Shown here piece after piece: positions 1 to 9,860 of a DNA stretch of 64,000 bases. Both the position numbers and the translations under genes were made by a program. The stretch comes from Diploptera punctata (Eukaryota; Arthropoda; Insecta; Blattodea; Blaberidae). The stretch spans positions 459,501-523,500 of the forward strand of contig JASPKZ010000425.1 of the NCBI GenBank assembly GCA_030220185.1. Direction: 5' to 3'. The notes beneath the pieces were generated by a model that was not told the DNA's origin, ran no database searches, and worked only from the letters and a program-made list of their open reading frames with translations. Each line of letters begins with the position of its first letter. Position 1 is the stretch's first letter.

Positions 1-380
1 AAACTAAGTGAGAAATCTAAATCAGAAAGTTTTTGTTTTACACAATTTTTGAGTTCTGGTACGTTAACTACACACGGTATAAATATGGGTGGTGGTTTAT
101 GTGGAAGTGGTTTTGTTGATTGAGATGAATTTATGTTGCCTGCATTCTCAGTATCATCCATAAGTGTATCATAAGGATTATATACATTTATTGATGGAAT
201 ATTTTGAGGAGGCTTGCTGATTTCATTATACTTTCGTTTTTTTCTACGAACTTGTTGGCAGTTTGGATTCTCATCATCATCAAGAAGTCTCTGTATAGTA
301 ATATCATCTTGTGATATATTATAGTAATCTTGTTTTTCATTTAATTGAGGCATGGAGGTTGTTTCTGTAATATTAGGCAT
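1..380 (-). CDS. partial LINE ORF1 (gag-like), runs off the left edge
   Basis: An open minus-strand frame of about 126 codons starts with ATG at 380 and is still open at base 1. It is hydrophilic and acidic/basic in blocks, with a KKRK-type basic patch near residue 50 and then KPPPIFIPCVVNVPELKN around residues 98-115. The 'PPPIFI...V.N...L' motif is typical of the segment before the RNA-binding part of jockey-type LINE ORF1 proteins, which coat the element RNA. The zinc knuckles, if present, would lie beyond the edge. An in-frame TAA sits just upstream of the ATG (about 387-389); the duplicated copy at 771-1250 has a Tyr codon there and extends further upstream. The original start was therefore probably at the ATG matching position 1022, and this copy is broken. 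Confidence 0.5.
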   Translation of the reverse strand, partial: MPNITETTSMPQLNEKQDYYNISQDDITIQRLLDDDENPNCQQVRRKKRKYNEISKPPQNIPSINVYNPYDTLMDDTENAGNINSSQSTKPLPHKPPPIFIPCVVNVPELKNCVKQKLSDLDFSLS

Positions 381-1250
381 ATTATTTTAACCAACAGACT
401 TACTTACAGTTATGTTATTCCGTTCCTTAGGACCTTCATATGTTTTTAAATTTACGTTCTTCTTAAATGTAAGATTTATGTCACAAACCAATTTGCGGAA
501 ATTCACTTGATATCTTATCATTTATGGTCTCTAGAACTGATTCACCATATTGGTCAATGTCCCTTCTCAGTCCAGTTAAATTTAAATTAAGTTGCTGTCT
601 TTCAGCCAGATTACTTAAAACTAATACTTACACACGAAATTAATATTATTATCAATATATTGAAAATAAAATAAACACAAACACACTTAAATTATGAAAT
701 AATCAATATTTGTAATTCCCCTGAAATTCGCGGTTGCAACAAAAATCACAGCCACCTGGTTAAATAATAACTGTATAGTAATATCATCTTGTGATATATT
801 ATAATCATCTTGTTTTTCATTTAATTGAGGCATGGAGATTGTTTCTGTAATATTAGGCGTATTATTATAACTAACAGACTTACTTACAGTTCTGTTATTC
901 CGTTCCTTAGGACCTTCATATGTTTTTAAATTGACATTCTTCTTAAATGTAAGATTTATTTCACATAGGCCTATACCAATTTGCGGAAATTCACTTGATA
1001 TCTTATCATTCATGATCTCCACAACTGATTCGGCATATTGTTCAATGTCCCTTCTCGGTCCAGTTACATTTAAATTAAGTTGATGTCTTTCAGCCAGATT
1101 ACTTAAATCTAATACTTACACTAGAAATTAATATTATTATCAATATATTGAAAATAAAATAAACACTGAACACACTTAAATCATGAAATAATCAATATTT
1201 GTAATTCAATTGAAATTCGCGGTTGCAACAAAAAGCACAGCCACCTGGTT
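291..1250. repeat. 480-bp direct tandem duplication
   Basis: Bases 291-770 are repeated almost exactly at 771-1250, joined without a spacer (both copies begin CTGTATAGTAATATCATC). The second copy has a 9-10 bp insertion near 967 and scattered substitutions, so the duplication is not brand new. The unit covers the N-terminal coding part of the ORF1-like gene on the minus strand plus about 230 bp of upstream leader. Confidence 0.85.
687..1022 (-). pseudogene. duplicated N-terminal part of the LINE ORF1
   Basis: A 111-codon minus-strand frame starting ATG at 1022. Residues ~1-82 carry the N-terminal part of the same protein that is partly read at 1-380 (shared PNITET.SMPQLNEKQD and ISQDDITIQ). 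At the duplication boundary (771) the frame passes into the leader of the other copy and ends after about 28 unrelated codons. It is a by-product of the tandem duplication. It is useful because it shows the original ORF1 N-terminus, beginning MEIMNDKISSEF, without the stop seen in the other copy. Confidence 0.5.
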
Positions 1251-1486
1251 AAATACACCGTCATCTGTTAGATCGTGTGGAACTCACAGATAATTATAGC
1301 TCTTTGTTAAATAATAAACAAATAATTTGCAATAAAAATAATGCGACTATAAATTTAGTATAAACAACCGTAGGTCTCAAGATGGATCAAACAGCACACA
1401 GTGTGCAAAATTTTATTAAAATCGGTTCAGTAGTTTAGGATTCCATCGCGGACAAACAACGTGACACGTAATTTTTATATATTAAG
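1251..1486 (+). repeat. dispersed repeat tail
   Basis: The end of this stretch (AAAATCGGTTCAGTAGTTTAGG ... GGACAAAC, ending in AT-rich sequence) matches the style of the 'TACCC' repeats elsewhere in the window, which end 'AGATCGGTTGAACGGTTTA ... GACAAACAG'. No coding sequence seen. Confidence 0.4.
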
Positions 1487-1499
1487 ATATTACAAGAGT

Positions 1500-1847
1500 C
1501 CACCGCTGTGGTCTCGAAGTAGCGTGCTGCCTTGTCACGCAGCGGGCCCGGGTTCGATCCCCGGCCGGGGCAGTTTTTCTGGGTGAGGTTTTTATCGGGG
1601 TTTTCCTCACCTGTAAGACAAATGTCAGGAAAACTTTAAGGCCCAAACGGTCCCCGAAATCATATGGGCATCATCATGTTTATCATTATCATCACCATCA
1701 TCCTTCACCGGTGTGGAAAGCAACGGTAAGCTACCACACCTACACAATTCCCTAGTAAAGCTGTAAGCATAGCATGAAAATCCTATGATTGCATTGAAGG
1801 ACCTGCATTCGGGCAGAATTACTATGGATCGATCGATGGATGGATGT
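1500..1847 (+). mobile_element. SINE-A copy, full length, with target duplication
   Basis: A tRNA-derived SINE transcribed by RNA polymerase III. The head has an A-box-like GTGGTCTCGAAGTAGCGTGC and a B box GGTTCGATCCC; the body carries a run of ATC-type triplets; the end is GGATGGATG. An exact 13-bp target duplication, ATATTACAAGAGT, lies at 1487-1499 and 1848-1860 and fixes both ends. At least ten more copies lie in the window. Confidence 0.9.
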
Positions 1848-1860
1848 ATATTACAAGAGT

Positions 1861-2254
1861 ACATAATGCTATTATTTTTAAATAATATGCACGGAATACA
1901 ATAAATATCGGACAATACTCCCGTATAAAATTTACTTTGTTAATTTCATTTGTACCGAGTAAGGAAGAAGCCATATTTGAGAATATTTCTGTTCCTAATA
2001 TCGCCCACTACGTTGTTCTAATATCCCTGAATGTCCCATTTGCCAAGGATTTATTTTCAAACGATGGATATGGTGAATCATAGCAGAGGTATGATGTAAC
2101 AAGAATTGTAAGTGGGTACATAAAAAAGTGACAAAACAAACTGAAAGCCCAAATTTACATTCAGATGCCGCGGAAAGTTAATATTTCTGCAATTCAAATG
2201 AGACGGTTATAATAAATGTTTGATAGAAAAAGAGCACCGGAAATAAATATAGTA
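1861..2254. other. no gene recognised
   Basis: AT-rich sequence without a supported coding frame or known repeat; presumed intron. Confidence 0.4.
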
Positions 2255-2270
2255 AGTTAACTAACTCTAA

Positions 2271-2650
2271 AATGCTTAGGAAAATGTTTGCACCAAAGAG
2301 AGGTGAACAGACAGGTGAATGGAGAATACTTTATAACAGTGAACTACGTGGTCTTTATAGGAAGCCAGATATAATAAGAACAGTTAAGTCTCGTAGACTG
2401 CGATGGGCGGAACATCTGGCACGAATGGGGAATGGAAGACGTGCATGGAAGCTTCTTGTAGGAAAACCTGAGGGAAAACGCCCAGTTGGTAGACCAAGAA
2501 TGAGGTGGGAGAATAACATTAACCATTATTTATGAGAAGTATATTATACAGGGAATGATTGGAAAACATTAGCTCAGGATAGGGATGTATGGAGAGCTTA
2601 TGTCCGCGCGGCCATGAACCTACGGGTTCGATAGTGCCAGTGAGTTAGTT
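2271..2650 (+). pseudogene. LINE-B 3' fragment inserted in a LINE-B tail
   Basis: A 5'-truncated copy of the commonest LINE here. It encodes the extreme C-terminus of ORF2: LRKMFAPKRGEQTGEW, then LRWAEHLARMGNGRRAWKLL and KPEGKRPVGRPRMRWENN. This region follows the reverse transcriptase in many RTE/jockey-like elements. A stop interrupts the frame near 2533. The 3' end reads GGTTCGATAGTGCCAGTGAG followed by GTTA repeats. The 16-base direct repeat AGTTAACTAACTCTAA at 2255-2270 and 2651-2666 is the target duplication, though some of it could be tail sequence. Confidence 0.8.
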
Positions 2651-2666
2651 AGTTAACTAACTCTAA

Positions 2667-2795
2667 CTCATTGGCTATATCAAATCCTTAGGTTATTGAC
2701 CGCGCGAACATAAGCTCTCTGTACATCCCTATTCCAAGCTAATGTTTTCCAATCATCCCCATTAATAATCAACTTCCCTCAAATCTTAAATTACA
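2667..2795 (-). mobile_element. LINE-B 3' end, opposite strand
   Basis: The reverse complement of the last ~130 bp of LINE-B (accgcgcgaacataagctct, gctaatgttttccaatcat). Its GTTA-type tail points left and holds the insertion site of the plus-strand copy next to it, so the two copies lie tail to tail. Confidence 0.7.
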
Positions 2796-2944
2796 TTTAT
2801 ACATTTTCATTCATCTCTCTATTTAAAGTATTTTAACATGTAAGGACTTTTCGTGTGTATAATATGACAAATGTATTCAATATTCCTGGAAATTTATTTT
2901 TTTAAGAAAATTGCTGTAGAATTTGACGATATTACATTTCTAAA

Positions 2945-3465
2945 TAAATAATAGTTTAAAAACTAAAACAACACGCTTTATTAGAAAACCGAGCTAAAAA
3001 TGAAAAATAATTTTAATTTCCAACACGATTGGAATAAAATTAAAGTGGTTATAAAAAAAATCATCTCCAACACATCTAGAATAAAACTACAGTTATCTAC
3101 AAAAAAAAATAATTTTACCATCAAAAGCGTGGGTTGCTCTATATCAATTAATTTATTTGATAATAAACAGATATTGGTAAAAGTAAAGTATCTAAGAACA
3201 AAATGTAAAAAACATAAAAAGCACCCCACGCTTTTGATGGTAATTTTTTTGTAGATAACTCTAGTTGTATTCTAGATGTGTTGGAGATTATTTTTTTGTT
3301 AACCACTTTAATTTTATCGGAAGCGTCTTGGAAATTAAAATTATATTTCATTTTTTAGTTCGGTTTTCTAATAAAACTTGTTGTTTTAGTTTTTTAAAAA
3401 TATTGTTTATTTTTTATTTTTTAGTTTGGTTTTCTAATAAAGCGTGTTGTTTTAGTTTTTTAAAC
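2945..3465. repeat. foldback segment of composite repeat, copy 1
   Basis: Two inverted arms of roughly 190-230 bp flank a loop of about 90 bp (about 3136-3224). The inner arm ends are CATCAAAAGCGTGGG and CCCACGCTTTTGATG. The outer ends contain AACACGCTTTATTAGAAAAC and its complement. Copies 2 (23880-25010) and 3 (48108-48560) have the same arms. No protein-coding capacity; the ORFs across it are arm shadows. Confidence 0.8.
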
Positions 3466-3564
3466 TATTATTTATTTATTTATTTTAATTTAACTGATTG
3501 TCATAAACACGAATCCCATGAAAAATTAATTGCTTACGATATTCTTAGTGTCCAGGCACGAATA

Positions 3565-3572
3565 TAATTATA

Positions 3573-3609
<37 letters not shown>
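3565..3609. repeat. (AT)n microsatellite
   Basis: A simple AT dinucleotide run. Confidence 0.9.
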
Positions 3610-3612
<3 letters not shown>

Positions 3613-3816
3613 TATGATTATTATAATTTTTTGAATATTTTAATATAGACAAATGGTTACAGTTAATCGTATCCTTATAATTTTTGGATAAATTACAATG
3701 TGGTAAGTTTACAAAATTGCCATTAATATTTTACCGAATAAGATACAAATGTAAATATCTTTAAATTCGATACTATTGTAGTATGAGCTAAAAGTAATAC
3801 GCTTCAAAAAAAAAAA

Positions 3817-3907
3817 TCTTCCGGGCAGGATTTCAACCAGCGACCTATGGATTACTGAAATTATATATCACTACAGTCCACAGCTCTACCAATTGAGCTA
3901 CCAGAGG
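3817..3907 (-). pseudogene. tRNA-Tyr(GTA)-like gene with intron, copy 1
   Basis: On the minus strand the 91 bases fold like an intron-containing tRNA-Tyr. Acceptor arms CCTCTGG and CCGGAAG pair 6 of 7. The D arm is GCTCAATTGGTAGAGC, the anticodon stem TGGA/TCCA, and the anticodon GTA is followed by an ~18-nt intron ending TTTCAG. The T arm is GCTGGTTGAAATCCTGC. A run of ten T follows, a Pol III terminator. The T loop has G where the B box needs C (TTGAAAT rather than TTCAAAT), and the T stem has a mismatch, so I call it a pseudogene. It sits inside the composite repeat. Confidence 0.7.
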
Positions 3908-3989
3908 ATATAATATTAATTTCTTACAACGATGAACTAAAAAGTCGATAAGTTCGCAACCTATTATACCGGTTTTTATTTTTTTGATG

Positions 3990-4170
3990 TCCTGATGATC
4001 CTGGCCAGGATCTCAGAAAACAATTATGAAATCATTGTATTGCCATTGGTCCTTTACAAGTATATATAGTTTCAAGTCGATCCAATGTTTTTAAGAGGGT
4101 GAAAATCGTGTTGAATGATTCCGTTACATAGATAGACAGATACAGGTCAAGCTAATATAAAGCGTGTAAA
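3990..4170. repeat. single ~163-bp monomer of composite repeat, copy 1
   Basis: Matches the monomers at 48831-49490 (GATGATCCTGGCCAGGAT ... AAGTCGATCCAATGTTTTTA ... GATTCCGTTACATAGATAGA) and ends with CAGGTCAAGCTAATATAAAGC. Copy 1 has one monomer where copy 3 has four. Confidence 0.75.
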
Positions 4171-5150
4171 AATGAAATGACGATAACGATGAAACAAGTT
4201 CTTGTAATTACATTCCAAATCAGCATTTGTGATTAGTAAAAACTCATCAGACTGATCGGCCCTGACTAGGAAACCTCTGAAGGTAAATAGCCTATGAACT
4301 ACTACTGAATGAGACTGCTCGCCATATTCCTAGGTTATAGTAATTTTGGAGAAATGTGAACGGGTTGTAGGACCCTAGATGTCGCCCCAGCCCGTCATCC
4401 TGTGACATAGCTGTTATTTTCAACCCGATTTTATTTTAATGGGTATTACAGTAGGCCTATACTATGGCAGAAGGATTTTCTGAGGATTATAAAGATAGTT
4501 TTCAATTTGCTGACAGAAAATTGAAGTTGCGATCTGATGCGTTTCTATAGAGACAATCTGAGAAGAGGCAAAATTTCACGCCATAGAATCAAAATATTGA
4601 CTTAGCTCTCATTCCTCTTAATACAGAGAATATACAAATAAAGAAAGACGATAATGCGTTCGTCAACAGCTCTGGCATAAGGGTGTCGCCTCACACATCG
4701 TGGACCTGGTTTCAGCTCCCTGTCGGGACAAATTTCCTAAGTGAATTATTTATTTGTATTTATTTATTTATTTATTTATTTCCACCTACAAGTCAAACGT
4801 GAATAAATATAAAGCTCCAACAGTCCACGAACGCCATCTGGCTATCATAATCATTCATGTATTATAATGTTCGTGCTGTTTCAAATATCATAAATACACA
4901 CACACAACAGAAACACACAGGTCACATTTAAACAACCAAAACCGCGATATCACCTTCAAATTAAAAGCGTATATAAATGAGATGAAATAAAATAAAATTA
5001 CACGTGCTTAAAGAAAATTTAAATTACATTCATTCCATACTTCACCTAAGCCAAAATATTAAAATACAAAAAAATAAATTAAAATTAGAGCAAAAAAGAC
5101 TAAAATAGATTTTAAAAAAGGGTCAAATATAAACGCGAATCTATCTATCT
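4171..5150. other. no gene recognised
   Basis: AT-rich sequence with a short tRNA-like stretch near 4660-4740 that may be an old SINE head, a (TATT)n run at 4750-4780, and TATC repeats at the right end that belong to the next SINE. No supported coding region. Confidence 0.4.
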
Positions 5151-5545
5151 ATAGTGTCGTAACCCATTGTTGAGCCATAGCCTCTCCTTAGTAAGGGGTT
5201 ACTAGACCAAGTTAATTTTTAGTTACCTTATTTACTCATATATGTCATGGATGGCATGCGGTCAACACACCGACTCAATGAGACATCTAACAGGCAACTA
5301 AGGTATTACTAGGACGTTGAGATAGGTAAATTTTGCTTAGAGGCCTCTTTATTCAGGCTTATGGATCTTTAACGAGCCTGCAAATTTTCAGACTCGGGAC
5401 TCACGGCTTAAAGTCCCTCCCGGAGGATTTGCTGCTTCGATTTTTCCATCCTAAAAAAATTAATCGACCCCGGCCAGGTTTGAACCCGCGACCCTCGGAA
5501 CTAGAGCCAAGGAGCGTAATCATTAGTCCACCGCCACAGTCACAG
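5151..5545 (-). mobile_element. SINE-B copy
   Basis: A tRNA-derived SINE on the minus strand. The head (right end) has GGACTAATGATTACG-type A-box sequence and GGGTTCAAACC-type B box (5480-5495 on the plus strand as gtttgaacccgcg). The body includes the conserved 'atgagacatctaacaggcaa' segment, and the tail is (TAGA)n at the left end. Other copies: 47094-47595 and 52590-52958. Confidence 0.8.
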
Positions 5546-6350
5546 AAATCGACGGAATTAAATATTAATAACGAAATCATGTTATTCTGTACCGAAAATG
5601 TTTTATTGCCTTATAATGATCTACGTGATGAAGGTACAACGTTAAAAAATATTGATAACACTGGCCAACATGATTTGTGTCTCATGAATACCAATAGTTG
5701 TACTTAATGCAGTTTTTTATCGTGTTTTCAAATATGTATTCGGAATTTCTCCATCATCCACAGTTTTTTTTTTATTTCAATTTCAATTAATGGATTTTTA
5801 AATAGTTGTTTTTTAATAAATTTTTTTTTTCGTCCATTTGTCCATTGTAAAATAAAATCAAATGAGCTAACTCAGGAGATTTCATCTATGGAAAAGGTAT
5901 CAAGGCAAATGGAATCCTATATAATATGCTGGCCGATTATTGTTGGACCATCAAGAGGTAAGCTCCACAGGCGAAATATAGCAGAAAATCGTCATTCCTT
6001 ACTTTCTAAGCGAGTCCGAATGTTCGAATATTGTGTAGTTACGAATGTAGAAATATTAAAGTGTTTGAAATCATAAATTCCAGTCTCTCGGAAACCTTGC
6101 GTGATGGAAAAAAACCGATTATTATATTTGAATTCAGGAGGAAAAATACTATCCAAATCACATATTTTTCTTTCTGAGACAAAAAAAGTTTATTTTTTGT
6201 TGCTCAATGTAATAGTTTTAAATTTGAATCACGTTTATTTAACTCAAAGACCACAACCTTTCTTTTCTCAAATGAATTGATAAAAGCTAATTGGTTGTTA
6301 ATTAGAAAAATGGTGACGGCCATGTATGAAGAATGTAGCTAGCATATAGT
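5546..6350. other. no gene recognised
   Basis: AT-rich. A short plus-strand frame at 5888-6076 (62 codons, containing IICWPIIVG) does not match anything I know and lacks support. Presumed intron. Confidence 0.4.
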
Positions 6351-6559
6351 CATAACCCCACCACGTAGCGTACTTGGCTAAGGCAATACGCTACAAGCCG
6401 GAAGATCATATGTTCGAGTCCCAGTGGTTTCAGGAATTTTAAACTGACCTAAACCTTTAGCTTTTAATGGAAATGAGTACATGACGCTTGTTCTGGGAGT
6501 AAAAACGGCCGTCACGCAGGATGACAACGCGGCTCACATCTCGTGCCGATTGCCCATAC

Positions 6560-7142
6560 CTTATCCGTTCTTAGAGTGATCCTAACATAAACAAACGCCA
6601 ATTGCACCCTTCCGCCATTCACGCCACATTTGTCACACTGACAGGGTGCACATGTGAAGTATATAAGACATGTGATCATTGAATGGGGTAGATTATTATA
6701 AGAAAGCTGGTGAGACTTTTCACTGACCTTGTGAAATACATCTAAAATAACTTTTTTTTTGCCACTAGTCAAAGGTTTGCCAGACTTGTGTTTTAAATAA
6801 TTTGATGACAACACAGCAACAGAAGACTCGACACCTTCAGCCATTTTGTTGCATCAGAATCGACTGAAGCATAACTCAAATGCATCATCCATATGTAACA
6901 AATTATTATAAGTTGTAATAATTATTTAGGTATATTTTAGAATATTTTCCATGTTTGAATATTATTATTTTCATTCACGAAGAATAACAAGTGTATTTAG
7001 AGGACATGATTTTAATTTAATGAAGCGAACTACTTTTTCGCGTACTTATTGCTTTTACATCGTACGTCGATGTCCATAACCAATGAAAAGCGAGCAGGTC
7101 ACATGGTTTTGTTTTGATGAGGATCATTTTAAGAGCGGATAG
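6560..7142. mobile_element. TIR DNA transposon, internally deleted, inside SINE-C
   Basis: The termini are imperfect inverted repeats of about 22 bp: TATCCGTTCTTAGAGTGATC at the left and the complement of TATCCGCTCTTAAAATGATC at the right. The flanks GCCCATAC and GCCCTTAT look like a mutated ~8-bp target duplication. At under 600 bp it is too short for a whole transposase. The superfamily is not certain; an 8-9 bp duplication would suit hAT, Merlin or MULE. Confidence 0.65.
6690..6844 (-). pseudogene. transposase N-terminal remnant
   Basis: The first ~50 residues of a minus-strand frame starting at ATG 6844 include YLKHKSGKPLTSGKKKVILD and VFHKVSEK. Short 'GK.L.S..K..IL.V...' starts of this kind occur at the N-terminus of several insect DNA-transposon proteins, where a helical DNA-binding domain begins. 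The frame then enters unrelated sequence up to 6512. It lies inside the TIR element, which supports the reading as a deleted transposase. The family is not identified. Confidence 0.4.
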
Positions 7143-7321
7143 CCCTTATAAAGGTGGGAGCCTTAACCTCCTTCTACGCGAAGGGTCTCTCAAGTCCTGT
7201 AGAAGGATCGTCTTACTACCTTATAAATGTTCCGTATTTATCTTAATTGCCATTCAAACGATATGTTAATATTGAATGAAAGTAAATGCGCACAAATGAG
7301 CAAATTGTTAGTAAATTTAGT

Positions 7322-7893
7322 CTAAGCAAAACTTGTTAAACGATGTCTTTCCGCACACTTCTCGACGTGGTATCGTTCACATGGATTGTTGCACAGTTCG
7401 CATATGCATTCTTGGTTTGGCTCGTGGAATCTCTTTGTGCTGCAAACCTTGTGGTGAAAGCTATGGATTGCATACCGTGTTAGGATGTGCTTCATCTCGT
7501 AGTTTGGTCGTGTCCACTCTCTCGCACACATAGCCTCTGTTGTGTAGAATTCGCTGCAGATATCATTCATCTTCTCCTGTAGTCCTTGCATTGTTGTCTC
7601 ATATGCGCAGGTGTTCGGTAGGAATAGCTGCCGTCTAATGTCTTCAATGAAGAAGGTTTCTTTCATTAAGACGTACGTCATTCTTGAAGGTGCTGTTTTT
7701 CCAACTCCCATAACTCTTTTCATGAAGCGTGCTTCTACTGTTTCTATTTGTGTCAAGTCTCTGTTTGTCCCATATTATGTTAATTCCATATGTTGTTATG
7801 GGAGTTATGACTGTCTTGAAGAGCGTCATTGCTGTTTCTGTTGATAATTGGTGGAGATTTTTGATGCTGTATATCGCTCTTATTGCAGATGAA
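7322..7893 (-). pseudogene. LINE-E ORF2 C-terminal fragment
   Basis: Minus-strand coding remnant of a non-LTR retrotransposon. In order it reads AIYSIKNLHQLSTETAM, TLFKTVITPITTYGINIIWD, then after a one-base frameshift near 7765, VEARFMKRVMGVGKTAPSR and ETFFIEDIRRQ. It continues LPNTCAYETTMQGLQEKMND and ends with a Cys/His-rich stretch, CICELCNNPCERYHVEKC, a zinc-knuckle-like C-terminus. The reverse transcriptase core is missing through 5' truncation. The same family occurs at 56925-57276. Confidence 0.75.
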
Positions 7894-9030
7894 ACCTGTT
7901 AATATTGCGAAGCCTATTAGTTTAAAATGTATACTATGATTTTACAGATTTTCTTCATAATCAGAAGTAAGTGCTAATTTGCTATAAATTGGTTTAAGAG
8001 ACCAATACTTGCTTTCCAACTTTGATCGTTGCCAGGATATAATTGAGCCCTTTAGTAAAAAAAAAAAAAAGAAAAATGTGCGCATTTTCCCAGTTTTAAG
8101 AAAATTGCATATATACTGACTTATTAAGTTAAGCATGGTTATGGAATGCACAAAAGCAGATGATCGGGAAATATGATTTCGTGTACATCGTCCATTTCTT
8201 TCTTAACATGTGTATACATAAACTAACACAAAACGAATATAGGGTGTATTTAAACGAACCAAAATTTGACCTAGATAACAATTCTACCGAAGAGCGCAAT
8301 TCTATATGATTTATAACGTAAAACGCCATTACATTTTAGATGCAATATAACCTAAACATGAAAATAAAATAGAAATTAATTTTATTAGGAAAAAAATGAG
8401 CAAAAGAAAGCAAACTTTAAAAGTTACAGCATATCGTATAGGCCCATATTTTAATATATATACGGAACAATTGAATGAGATGATTTCAATTTGAAATATA
8501 TGCTGTTAATTGTGTCAAAGGATATAACTGCACTTATATTGGATTGTAGCTAATGCTACGACAGAATACCACAAATACCATGAGACAGAATGCCAGAAAT
8601 GTCATAAGGCAGCCTGGTAATATTCTACAAACAAACATACCAGTATAAGAATGAAACATAAACTGCATATTTTGATTAATAATGCCATTAATATGTGAAA
8701 GATTAAATAATGCCACAACTATGTTAGCTTAAGGGTATTATTTGAGGAATAGAAGAGTATTACAAAATAATTATTTTAGGTTGACACTCTATGATTATTA
8801 ATCAAATAATCTGGTATGTTTCTCTATCGAATATAACCCATCATATACCGGGAAAACGTAAGTCTGGTTTCCAGGTGCCTCGACCTTAGAATTAGGTTGT
8901 ACAATGCCCATGGACAAAGAATATAAAATAATTAACTCAGAAATTCTAAAAAAATTATCTTAAAACAGTATGTTTCTGGGCCAAAGATATGACAAACATA
9001 ATTATATTAATATATTTCTACACAGAATTT
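7894..9030. other. no gene recognised
   Basis: AT-rich sequence. The small frames at 7942-8716 are low-complexity and unsupported. Presumed intron. Confidence 0.4.
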
Positions 9031-9035
9031 AATGT

Positions 9036-9860
9036 TTACACATTTTTCTGTGCTAAAGCTTTATTTTCCTTCTTCATTCGTCCCCTGTCCATCCACTCCA
9101 CGTTCTCCAATCCTCTTTTTCTCATGACAGTACTTATCTCTTGTATCCATGAGTTTCTAAGTCTTCCTTTCTTTCTTCTTCCAGGTGGACACCATTCCAA
9201 CGTTTTTCTGGGTAACCTTTCTTCTTCCATTCGTCGTGCATGTCCATAGCAATTTAATTGCTTATATATTATGTAGTCCACAGCCGTGGTCTCGAGATAG
9301 CGTGCTACCTTGTCACGCAGTTCGATTGTCGGGTTCGATTCCCGGTCGGGACAGGTTGCTGGGTGAGGTTTTTGCTCACTCGTAAGACAAATGTCAGGAA
9401 GCTTAGGGTCCAACGGTCCTCAAAAATAATCCGGTCATCATCATCATCCCTCACCGGTGTGGAAAGCAACGGGAAGCTACCACACCTACAATTCCCTAGT
9501 AAAGCTGCAAAGCATAGCATGAAAATGATATGTTGCAGTAAAAGACCCGCCCTCGGGCAGAATTACTATGGATGAATGGATGTAGCCTATTATGTAATAT
9601 ACTATTGATTATTTAATGTTCTTTTTTTTTCTCGTATGACTTTATTTCTTTTTTCTTCTTCTTCTATTTGTGAACGTCTTCCTCCTCTCCTAAAGAAAAC
9701 TATTTCCATCGATATAAGTTTTTGTTCTAAGTTTTAGTTCAATTTCCATGCTTCAGCTCCATATGTGACAGGACTTCTCACTATTGAATTATGTATTTGT
9801 AACTTTTTTTTCCTTGTTATATGTCTGTTCCATATGACAAAAATGTTCATTACTGTTATT
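9036..9860 (-). pseudogene. LINE-D ORF2 C-terminal fragment, split by SINE-A
   Basis: The minus-strand frame reads (right part, 9600-9860) IVRSPVTYGAEAWKLN with stops, then, beyond the inserted SINE, YKQLNCYGHARRMEEERLPR, KTLEWCPPGRRKKGRLRNSW and LENVEWMDRG. This is the typical end of an ORF2 of an RTE/jockey-like LINE. The 3' end (gtaaacattaaattctgtgt) matches the other copies at 14745 and 46010. Frame damage on both sides shows it is dead. Confidence 0.75.
9276..9587 (+). mobile_element. SINE-A copy inserted in LINE-D
   Basis: Head with GTGGTCTCGAGATAGCGTGC and B box GGTTCGATTCC; ends GGATGAATGGATG. The 9-bp target duplication TATTATGTA at 9267-9275 and 9588-9596 shows it inserted into an existing LINE-D copy. 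Confidence 0.9.

Larger units (their letters stand above)
6357..7210 (+). mobile_element. SINE-C copy split by a DNA element
   Basis: The head at 6357-6425 is tRNA-like (gtagcgtacttggctaaggc ... atgttcgagtccc). The body runs to about 6559 with 'gacgcttgttctgggagtaa' and 'gccgattgccc', and resumes at 7143 with 'gtgggagccttaacctcctt'. This matches the order of the intact copy at 30985-31290. The gap is filled by the TIR element at 6560-7142. Confidence 0.75.

Noticed and set aside
1..380. Host gene exon at the left edge
   Set aside because: The KPPPIFIP motif and tandem-duplicated leader fit a LINE ORF1; no splice site supports an exon.
3817..3907. Functional tRNA-Tyr gene
   Set aside because: B box mutated and T stem mismatched; copies 2 and 3 are broken by a LINE and by loss of acceptor pairing. 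All lie in a dispersed repeat.
5888..6076. Small gene with ATG and an internal GAG|GTAAGC donor-like site
   Set aside because: Short, no known similarity, no matching acceptor; AT-rich surroundings.
9036..9413. Single 125-residue minus-strand protein
   Set aside because: Its first ~45 residues come from the inserted SINE-A and the rest from LINE-D.
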